DNA from: Oscillospiraceae bacterium
GTDB lineage: Bacteria; Bacillota; Clostridia; Oscillospirales; CAG-272
Assembly: GCA_015064555.1 (NCBI GenBank)
Contig: SVRZ01000009.1
Span: forward strand, 1 to 64,000
DNA: 64,000 nt
Direction: 5' to 3'
Shown piece after piece: positions 43,876 to 50,670 of this stretch (position 1 is its first letter; each line of letters begins with the position of its first letter). Below the pieces are notes generated by a model, which saw only the letters and a program-made list of their open reading frames with translations, had not been told where the DNA came from and did no database searches. A program made the translations under genes and the position numbers.

Positions 43876-44859
43876 ATGAAGGACGCTAATTTTCTGTATT
43901 ATCTTCTTGCCTTTGCTCTTACCTTTCTGATAACGGTTATCCTTGAGCGAAGGCTTATCCCTATATTAAAAGCAACCGCCGCACAGCCTATATACACCGA
44001 GGGCCCGGATTGGCATATGAAAAAATCAGGTACCCCGACAATGGGCGGCATCGGATTTCTTATCTCCTGTGCCGTTTCGCTCATTCTTGCGGCATCCTAT
44101 CTTTTGTTCAAGGGTGAAAGTTATTTTGCGCTATCTCTCATCATAAGCCTTTGCTATGCTATGATGAATTCCTTTATCGGAATAATTGATGACAGAGCGA
44201 AAATAAGAAAAAAAGAAAACGCAGGTCTTTCTCCTATAGAAAAGCTGATGCTTCAGGCTATTGCGGCAACTATGTTTTTACTTGCAAGAAATATTCTGCT
44301 CGGAGATGGAACTACCGTATACTTCAGCACAGGCACACTCGATCTCGGAATGCTTTATTATCCTATCGCACTTCTTATGCTTCTTGGAACGGTCAACTGC
44401 GCTAACCTCACAGACGGTGTCGACGGTATTGCATCCGGAGTTGCCTTTGCCATAGGTCTTTCACTTGCCTATCTCTCTCTTAACTCCAATTCCGAGGTGG
44501 AATTCATTTCCTTTGCGATCATGGGAGCGGCGATAGCATTTCTTATATTCAATATCCATCCCGCAAAAATATTTATGGGTGATACGGGCTCGCTACTATT
44601 CGGATCGCTTATCGCGGCAGCATGCTTCTCTCTCGGAAATATGCTTATTATATTGGTAGTTGGAATAATATACGTCATCGAAGGACTTTCGGTAGTCTTA
44701 CAGGTCGCCGCCTTTAAAATGACGGGTAAAAGAATATTCAGGATGGCACCCTTCCATCACCACCTCGAAAAATGCGGATGGAGTGAAAACAAGATAGTTA
44801 TATGGGCTATCATAGTTACCGTACTGTTATCCGCTTTCGCAGATTTTTTGTTCTTATAA
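43876..44859 (+). CDS. mraY: Phospho-N-acetylmuramoyl-pentapeptide-transferase
   Basis: Membrane enzyme making lipid I from UDP-MurNAc-pentapeptide and undecaprenyl phosphate. Ten or so helices are evident, with the MraY motifs GTPTMGGIGFL, FIGIIDDRAKI (the DDxxK-type pair), NCANLTDGVDGIASG, FMGDTGSLLFG and the histidine motif FHHHLEKCGW. Length 327. In most clusters murD follows; here ftsW does. Confidence 0.97.
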   Translation: MKDANFLYYLLAFALTFLITVILERRLIPILKATAAQPIYTEGPDWHMKKSGTPTMGGIGFLISCAVSLILAASYLLFKGESYFALSLIISLCYAMMNSFIGIIDDRAKIRKKENAGLSPIEKLMLQAIAATMFLLARNILLGDGTTVYFSTGTLDLGMLYYPIALLMLLGTVNCANLTDGVDGIASGVAFAIGLSLAYLSLNSNSEVEFISFAIMGAAIAFLIFNIHPAKIFMGDTGSLLFGSLIAAACFSLGNMLIILVVGIIYVIEGLSVVLQVAAFKMTGKRIFRMAPFHHHLEKCGWSENKIVIWAIIVTVLLSAFADFLFL

Positions 44860-44877
44860 GGGGCGCAGGGAGATTTT

Positions 44878-46047
44878 ATGAAGCACTTACAAGCAAGATC
44901 GGATATCGGTCAATACGGGATCTTCATAGGAAAGAATAAGCCGCCGTGTGATAAGCCTCTCGCGGTATTGACTCTTATAATCGCACTATTCGGCACTCTC
45001 ATGGTATTCAGCGCGGGAAGCGCTTATTCCGCCTTTAGATACGGAGATCCATACTTTTTCGTAAAAAGGCAAACCGTTTGGCTGATTATCGGAATAGCCA
45101 CAATGGTATTAGCATCAAATATACGACCTGCGGTATACAGATTTATAACGCCGTATCTATACGGTATAACTCTCTTTCTCCTTGTCCTCGTCCTGGCGGT
45201 CGGTCTTGTAGGAAACGGAGCACAAAGATGGATCAGTATCGGACCTATAACGATACAGCCCTCCGAAATAGCCAAAATGACTATGGTAATGATGCTTGCC
45301 TATTACTTTTCCGCAAAGGGCGAGTCGGCACTCGATCATACCAAAAGAAAAAATGCTCTTATCTACGGAACTCTGATACCCTGCATTATTATGGCGATAC
45401 CGATTATTCTTGTAATGCTGCAGAAGCATCTTTCATGCATAATAATTCTTGGTGTCATAGGTCTTCTCGTCATAATAGCATCGGGAATAGATACACGGTA
45501 CATATCACTTTTATCTGCCGTCGGTGCGGCGGGAGTGGCATTTATCGCCTTTTTTACAGACTATACAAAGGATCGCATCACCGTCTGGCGAGATCCCGAA
45601 AGCTATAAGCTCACCGGCGGATGGCAGACACTCCAAGGACTTATGGCAATAGGCTCCGGTGGTGCATTCGGACTCGGATACGGAAAATCGGTACTGAAGC
45701 ATTGCTACGTTTCCGAGCCGGCAAACGATATGATATTCGCGATTCTTTGCGAGGAGCTCGGATTTGTCGGAGCTATGCTTGCGCTTGCGCTGTTCTCCGC
45801 CCTTGTAATAAGAGGATATCGGATAGCCCTGCATGCGGAGGGCAGCTTTGAAAGAATAGTAACCTTCGGTATATTCACCAAGATCGCCGTTCAGACGCTT
45901 CTGAACGTAGCCGTTGTTACAAATACCATTCCCAATACCGGCATATCGCTCCCCTTCTTCAGCTACGGTGGCTCATCGCTCATAATGCTCTTTTTTGAAA
46001 TAGGTATGGTTCTTTCCTTTTCGCGCTACTCTGCGATCACCAAGTAA
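44878..46047 (+). CDS. ftsW: SEDS-family peptidoglycan polymerase, FtsW (or RodA)
   Basis: A multi-span membrane protein of 389 residues polymerising glycan strands with a class B PBP. SEDS motifs: VGNGAQRWISIGPITIQPSEIAK, the large loop with TVWRDPESYKLTGGWQTLQGLMAIGSGGAFG, LCEELGFVGA and the signature PFFSYGGSSL. Position in the dcw cluster, downstream of the division PBP and before murG, favours FtsW over RodA. A 30-residue cytoplasmic N-terminus precedes the first helix. Confidence 0.93.
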   Translation: MKHLQARSDIGQYGIFIGKNKPPCDKPLAVLTLIIALFGTLMVFSAGSAYSAFRYGDPYFFVKRQTVWLIIGIATMVLASNIRPAVYRFITPYLYGITLFLLVLVLAVGLVGNGAQRWISIGPITIQPSEIAKMTMVMMLAYYFSAKGESALDHTKRKNALIYGTLIPCIIMAIPIILVMLQKHLSCIIILGVIGLLVIIASGIDTRYISLLSAVGAAGVAFIAFFTDYTKDRITVWRDPESYKLTGGWQTLQGLMAIGSGGAFGLGYGKSVLKHCYVSEPANDMIFAILCEELGFVGAMLALALFSALVIRGYRIALHAEGSFERIVTFGIFTKIAVQTLLNVAVVTNTIPNTGISLPFFSYGGSSLIMLFFEIGMVLSFSRYSAITK

Positions 46048-46085
46048 TTGCAGCTTTTGTATCAAAACGTATCGGAGAAAATTAT

Positions 46086-47180
46086 ATGAAGATAATATTA
46101 TGCGGCGGCGGAACCTCGGGACACGTAACACCATCGCTGGCAATAGCCGAGGCATTTAAAAGAAGACTTCCCGAGTGCGAATTCCTTTTTATAGGCAGAC
46201 GCGGAGGCAAGGAAAACGATGCGGTCAATGATGCGGGACTTCCCGTTAACGAAATAGATATACGCGGACTTCGTCACTTCTTAAGCATAGAAAATGCCGC
46301 CATACTCAGGGAGGCGATAAAGGCACGAAGAAAAGCGAAAAGTATAATATCCGATTTTTCACCGGATGCAGTCATTGGAACGGGCGGCTACGTATGTTGG
46401 CCTGTAATTTCCGCGGCTCAGAAAATGAATATCCCAACCTTCATCCACGAATCCAATGCCGCGGCGGGGCTGACCACTCGCATTCTGTCAAAGGGCTGCC
46501 GAGCAGTATTTGCGGGAGTTAAGGAATTGGAGAATGAATTCCCGAACGGAATATATACGGGAAACCCTCTGCGCCGGAATTTCATTAATAAGTCGCGCAC
46601 GTCTGCGCGCAAGGAGATGAAGATTTCCGATGACCGACGGCTTATCATCTCTGTCGGCGGAAGTCTTGGCGCAGAGAAGCTGAACGATGCTGCGATCGCG
46701 CTTATGAACAATTTTTCGCTGAAGAATAAGAACATCGTCCACATCCACATATGCGGTCACCGGTATTATGAGGATATCAAGCGCCGCTATCCCGAGCTGT
46801 GCTCTTTAAATTCACAAGTGAGGATCATACCGTTTTCAAACGATATGCCGACACTTTTGCACGCAGCGGATCTTGTTATTGCCAGGTGCGGCGCTATGAC
46901 AATAAGCGAAATAGAATGCTGTAGGGTGCCCGCCGTACTCATACCTTCACCAAACGTTGCCTCAGATCATCAACGCAAAAATGCGTATGCATATGCAAAA
47001 GATGAGGCGACTGTCGTGATTGAGGAAAAGGAACTGACGGGCGATAGTCTTATAGCAGAGGTGAGAAAAATGCTCTCTGCCGACTACCGCGTTAATTGGA
47101 TAAAAAATACAGCGAAAAACCGCTATTTTTGCGATGCCGGAGACGTCATCGTAGAAAAGGTTATTGAGATCATCAAGTGA
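46086..47180 (+). CDS. murG: Lipid II synthase: UDP-GlcNAc transferase MurG
   Basis: Transfers GlcNAc to lipid I at the inner face of the membrane. GT-B glycosyltransferase with the N-terminal glycine loop CGGGTSGHVTPSLAIAEAF, GTGGYVCWPVISAAQ, FIHESNAAAGLTTRILS, GGSLGAEKLNDA and the donor-site VIARCGAMTISEIECCRVPAVLIPSP. Length 364. CGGAG lies upstream of the ATG. It is the last gene before ftsZ, without the usual murB, ftsQ or ftsA in between. Confidence 0.97.
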   Translation: MKIILCGGGTSGHVTPSLAIAEAFKRRLPECEFLFIGRRGGKENDAVNDAGLPVNEIDIRGLRHFLSIENAAILREAIKARRKAKSIISDFSPDAVIGTGGYVCWPVISAAQKMNIPTFIHESNAAAGLTTRILSKGCRAVFAGVKELENEFPNGIYTGNPLRRNFINKSRTSARKEMKISDDRRLIISVGGSLGAEKLNDAAIALMNNFSLKNKNIVHIHICGHRYYEDIKRRYPELCSLNSQVRIIPFSNDMPTLLHAADLVIARCGAMTISEIECCRVPAVLIPSPNVASDHQRKNAYAYAKDEATVVIEEKELTGDSLIAEVRKMLSADYRVNWIKNTAKNRYFCDAGDVIVEKVIEIIK

Positions 47181-47252
47181 ATTAATTCTGCTTGTGATTT
47201 TCAGGCGTTTGCGCGTATAATTGTGAACAATTTGTTAATTGTAAAAAAGGAC

Positions 47253-47281
47253 TTGAAATTATTCCAAAAACATTATAAAAT
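47253..47281 (+). promoter_or_regulatory. Possible promoter of ftsZ
   Basis: TTGAAA (47253-47258), a 17-base spacer and TAAAAT (47276-47281) in a very AT-rich 177-base gap before ftsZ. The long leader suggests ftsZ is expressed separately from murG. Confidence 0.6.
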
Positions 47282-47357
47282 ATTTATAGATATTTATTTT
47301 ACTTAATATTAAAACTTTTATCTATATTATATATTATATGCATTGGAGTGTGTTAAA

Positions 47358-48935
47358 ATGGAATTTGATTTCGATCCCGGATATGAAAGTAATGTGAACA
47401 TAAAGGTCGTCGGAGTAGGCGGAGGCGGAAACAATGCCGTTAACCGTATGATCGACGCAAAAATAAGAGGCGTGGACTTCATCGCCATCAATACCGACCG
47501 TCAGGCTCTCAACGAATCCCGCGCGGCAAAGAAGCTCGTTATCGGAAAGAACGTTACTGCAGGAAAGGGCGCAGGTGCGAACCCCTCCGTCGGCAGACAG
47601 AGCGCTGAGGAATCCGCAGAGGAGATAAAGAATCTCATAAAGGGCGCGGATATGCTCTTTATAACCGCAGGTATGGGCGGTGGAACAGGTACGGGTGCCG
47701 CACCTATCGTTGCGAAGCTTGCGCGCGACCTTGAGATCCTCACCGTTGCAATAGTAACCAAGCCCTTCGATTTCGAGGGACGCAGAAGAATGAAGCAGGC
47801 TGAGGACGGTATTGAGGAGCTCACCAAGTTTGTTGACTCCATCATCGTTATACCCAATGAAAGACTTAAGCAGATCGAGGGCGCAAGCCTCCGTGCCGAT
47901 GCGGCATTCGAGATGGCAGACGACGTTCTCAGAAAGGGTGTTCAGTCGGTTTCCGACGTTATCAACTACCCCAGCTTTATAAATCTTGACTTTGCCGACG
48001 TTACCGCAATTATGAAGAATGCGGGACAGGCTCATATGGGAGTAGGTCAGGCAAAGGGTGAAGACAAGGCTCGCCTTGCGGCAACTCTTGCTACCAGCTC
48101 TCCCCTCCTCTCCACCAGAATTGACGGTGCTACCGGCGTGCTTATCAGCATCAGCGCTGCTCCCAATATTCCGATCGACGAGCTCGATCTTGCATCCAGC
48201 ATGGTTCGTAACAGAGCTCATCCTGATGCAAACATCATATGGGGTGCATCCTTCAATGAGGCACTTGAGAACGAGATCCTTATAACCGTTATAGCAACAG
48301 GATTTACCAATACGAACGAAACGGTATATCAGGATTCGGTCAGCTCGTCTACCTCTACTACCGGTGACAGAATGTTCTCGATAGACAAATCTAACCGCGG
48401 CTTCGGTTATCAGGACCTCGGTGTACGCGACACTAAGACTTCCGCGGAGCCTGTCATTACCGTGAGCGAAACCGTAGACGTTGCTCCCAAGACCGTATCA
48501 AAGGTATTCGAGCCTACCATCACCGAGGAGTATATCCCCTCGACCAAGCAGACCTCGCAGCCCGGTAATCTGGAATACGTTTTCCCGAAGGTTGAGTCGA
48601 CTCAGTATCCCGAAACGACACCCATCAGCACAACTGTAGCTTCCGTGCCCGTGAGCACGACTGTAGCCTCCGCGCCCGTGAGCACGACTGTAGCCTCCGC
48701 GCCCGTGAGCCAGACCTACACTCCCGTTTCCGAATCTCCGATGCACACCGGATTCATTCCGCAGAAAAAGGTTGAGCAGACCGAGACTCCCGTTCACACT
48801 GCTACTGTTGTTGCAGAGCCTGTTTCGGTTAAGACAGAGACCGCTCCTACCGTTACCGACGATAGCGGCGCCAAGGCTTCCTGCAAGGAATATGAGGAGC
48901 TCTTCACCTGCATCAGAAGAATAAAGAAGAACTGA
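47358..48935 (+). CDS. ftsZ: Cell division GTPase FtsZ with repeated linker and atypical C-terminus
   Basis: Forms the division ring. The GTPase part (to about residue 320) is well conserved: VVGVGGGGNNAVNRM, the tubulin signature GGGTGTGAAP, NADRQAL-like NTDRQAL and the T7 loop region NLDFADV. The linker (about 325-505) is long, Thr/Val/Pro-rich, and holds three 9-residue repeats of STTVAS plus [VA]PV. The last residues, CKEYEELFTCIRRIKKN, do not give the usual acidic-IPxFxRR partner-binding peptide, although a basic end remains. Length 525. ATG 47358 follows GGAGTG; an upstream TTG would place the ribosome site inside the gene. A terminator follows. Confidence 0.96.
   Translation: MEFDFDPGYESNVNIKVVGVGGGGNNAVNRMIDAKIRGVDFIAINTDRQALNESRAAKKLVIGKNVTAGKGAGANPSVGRQSAEESAEEIKNLIKGADMLFITAGMGGGTGTGAAPIVAKLARDLEILTVAIVTKPFDFEGRRRMKQAEDGIEELTKFVDSIIVIPNERLKQIEGASLRADAAFEMADDVLRKGVQSVSDVINYPSFINLDFADVTAIMKNAGQAHMGVGQAKGEDKARLAATLATSSPLLSTRIDGATGVLISISAAPNIPIDELDLASSMVRNRAHPDANIIWGASFNEALENEILITVIATGFTNTNETVYQDSVSSSTSTTGDRMFSIDKSNRGFGYQDLGVRDTKTSAEPVITVSETVDVAPKTVSKVFEPTITEEYIPSTKQTSQPGNLEYVFPKVESTQYPETTPISTTVASVPVSTTVASAPVSTTVASAPVSQTYTPVSESPMHTGFIPQKKVEQTETPVHTATVVAEPVSVKTETAPTVTDDSGAKASCKEYEELFTCIRRIKKN
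48627..48707 (+). repeat. Three 27-bp direct repeats in the ftsZ linker
   Basis: Units at 48627-48653, 48654-48680 and 48681-48707. The second and third are identical and the first differs at four positions. The period is in frame (nine codons), so copy number can change without breaking the gene. Confidence 0.92.
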
Positions 48936-48968
48936 TTTTTTACATAACCCGAGATAAATTCATAATAT

Positions 48969-49020
48969 GATCAAGGCGGCGCCGCAGGATATTCTGTCGG
49001 TGCCGCCTTGATCTATTATT
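48969..49020 (+). terminator. Intrinsic terminator after ftsZ
   Basis: A 16-bp stem (48969-48984 with 48998-49013, one G-T pair) rich in G and C, 13-base loop, followed by TATTATTT. Strong hairpin with a modest T-run. Confidence 0.78.
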
Positions 49021-49230
49021 TCCACATCTATGAGTTTTCCACACACGGCGGTTTTTAGGGTTATTCGATGCGTTTTCCACAATGTTGAAAACGCGAAAGT
49101 CAAGCAAAATGCGTCTTTTCGCCTGTTTTTATACTCAAAAACGGGGTAAATATCGGAATAGTATACTTTTCGGGGGCAATTCTTTTGAACCGCGATGTGG
49201 AAAGATTTCCGCTTTCAACACTCTTCCACA
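49018..49230. other. Cluster of DnaA-box-like sites between ftsZ and the mreB-like gene
   Basis: Five nonamers resembling the DnaA box TTATCCACA lie in about 210 bases: ATTTCCACA (49018-49026), TTTTCCACA (49035-49043 and 49073-49081), CTTTCCACA on the minus strand (49196-49204) and TCTTCCACA (49222-49230). Two stand one mismatch from consensus. An 8-bp dyad GCGTTTTC/GAAAACGC surrounds the third. No coding sequence is evident in 48936-49413. Whether DnaA binds here is inference. Confidence 0.45.
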
Positions 49231-49291
49231 TGCTTTTTCTCCCACAACGGAAAAGTGTATGTTGCCTATTTCTCGGCTCGGAATGTAATCA

Positions 49292-49346
49292 AATCGCAAA
49301 AAAACAGAGAGCAAAACGCTTTCGCTTTGCTCTCTGTTTTTTGCGA
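49292..49346. terminator. Long bidirectional terminator at the strand switch
   Basis: An almost perfect stem of about 22 bp (ATCGCAAAA...CAGAGAGCAAA with its complement) contains A and T tracts that give a T-run on either strand. It would end read-through from ftsZ and the transcript of the mreB-like gene. Confidence 0.85.
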
Positions 49347-49413
49347 TATTCCTGCTACTGCTACGCGCCCTTTCCTGTCGGAGGCTCGTATAACATCGCC
49401 TTGCCGGATCATA

Positions 49414-49524
49414 TCAAAGAAGGTAAACCAAAACACCGAACACAACTGTCAAAAGCATAAGACCCGCAAGAATGCCTGCCATTATTCTTACGCTCATAGA
49501 GGTTTTTTTATCCTGATTTTTCAT
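49414..49524 (-). CDS. Small single-span membrane peptide (36 residues)
   Basis: A short gene 23 bases downstream of the mreB-like gene. Its product starts MKNQDKKTSMSVRIMAG and continues as one hydrophobic helix to the end (LVYLL), so it is a basic N-terminus plus a C-terminal membrane span. A good ribosome site (TAGGAGAAATAAGG) precedes the ATG, and codon choice resembles neighbouring genes. No family was named; small proteins of this shape occur next to cell-shape genes in Clostridia, which is only a general impression. Confidence 0.68.
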   Translation of the reverse strand: MKNQDKKTSMSVRIMAGILAGLMLLTVVFGVLVYLL

Positions 49525-49547
49525 ATCCTTATTTCTCCTATGTGAAA

Positions 49548-50567
49548 TTATTTTTTATTACTTGATTTATAATGCCGTGCCAGCTGACCTGTAATATTCT
49601 TTCCGTTAGAGCGCATCTTTATCGGAAGGAATCCGTTTATCAACGAAAGTCCACGGGAAACGCAATCCTCGGGATTTTTTGTCATGATCACCTTGATTCC
49701 AAGAACCTTGGATATCATCTTATCAAGACCGTACAGCGATGCACCGCCACCCGAAAGAACTATTCCGTTTGCAAAAATCTCCTCAACATAGTCTATCGGA
49801 ATTTTCTTGACGCCGTCCGCGATTGCCGCAAGGAGATTACGAAGCGGCTCCTCGAATACGCCGAGAATATCCTCCGAGCATATCGCCATACGGATCTTAT
49901 TGCCCGTAAGCGCAAGCGTACCGGTTATGGTGACGGGAGAAGCATCTCTTCCCTCCCATACCGAGCCTATGCCCTCCTTGATCGCTCTTGCGTCCATCAA
50001 GGATATATTCAGCTCTCCGTGCTTCAGTATGTAAGACTGGACCGCTATATCAAAATTCTCACCGCCGATATCAACTGTCTTTGAATATATGACGGTTCCC
50101 TGATAAAGAACTGCAACCTCCGTCTTAGCCGCACCGACGTTTACCGACACCGCGCTTATCGACGGTGCATATCCGGCACCGATAAGACCTGCTATAGCTC
50201 TGTTGACGAAGAAGCATTCCTTCACGCCCTCCTCGGATACCACAGACCAAAGTGCCGCCTCCTGCTTCGAATTGAATTCCGCGGGAACACCCATAACGCA
50301 TCTTATGTTTTCCGAGCCGCCGACCGCCTTGAGTGCTTCTCTTATGACGGTTCTTGTGAACTCTGCCGAATAAAGCATACCGTTCTTGAAGGGGCGTACA
50401 AGAATACCCGAGGCTCCGTCATAAGACGCCGCCTCTCTGCCGACCGAAACGATACGGCGAGTAGATCTGTCTATTATCGCAATTGACGGCTGACGCTTAA
50501 CATCAAGCGAAACATCGCTGACTGTGATATTGGCATATCCGAGGTCAAGCCCTATCTTTGTTACCAT
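49548..50567 (-). CDS. MreB-like actin-family protein, divergent
   Basis: A 339-residue actin-fold protein resembling MreB: IGLDLGYANITV (phosphate 1), GREAASYDGASGILVRPFKNGML, CVMGVPAEFN, AAKTEVAVLYQG (phosphate 2), VDIGGENFDIAVQSYI and ANGIVLSGGGASLYGLDKMI (adenosine site). It departs from MreB at several normally fixed positions (GTANT becomes GYANI) and has a basic C-terminal tail (RHYKSSNKK). No mreC, mreD or rodA is adjacent. ATG 50567 follows AAAGGAGCG; the earlier in-frame codons lie in the leader. It may direct cell shape, division or sporulation-type wall synthesis. Confidence 0.85.
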   Translation of the reverse strand: MVTKIGLDLGYANITVSDVSLDVKRQPSIAIIDRSTRRIVSVGREAASYDGASGILVRPFKNGMLYSAEFTRTVIREALKAVGGSENIRCVMGVPAEFNSKQEAALWSVVSEEGVKECFFVNRAIAGLIGAGYAPSISAVSVNVGAAKTEVAVLYQGTVIYSKTVDIGGENFDIAVQSYILKHGELNISLMDARAIKEGIGSVWEGRDASPVTITGTLALTGNKIRMAICSEDILGVFEEPLRNLLAAIADGVKKIPIDYVEEIFANGIVLSGGGASLYGLDKMISKVLGIKVIMTKNPEDCVSRGLSLINGFLPIKMRSNGKNITGQLARHYKSSNKK

Positions 50568-50610
50568 ATCGCTCCTTTCCGCATTAAGCAAATTGCATTA
50601 TCTCTAATTG

Positions 50611-50639
50611 ATTATACTACATCCTTAGCGAAATTTCAA
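50611..50639 (-). promoter_or_regulatory. Promoter of the mreB-like gene
   Basis: Minus strand: TTGAAA (50634-50639), a 17-base spacer and TATAAT (50611-50616), about 45 bases before the start. Confidence 0.8.
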
Positions 50640-50670
50640 GGTTTATTTATAAATATTTTTGCGTTTTTAT

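Noticed and set aside
49018-49230. Chromosomal origin of replication
   Set aside because: No dnaA, dnaN or AT-rich unwinding element is near, and flanking genes converge instead of diverging.
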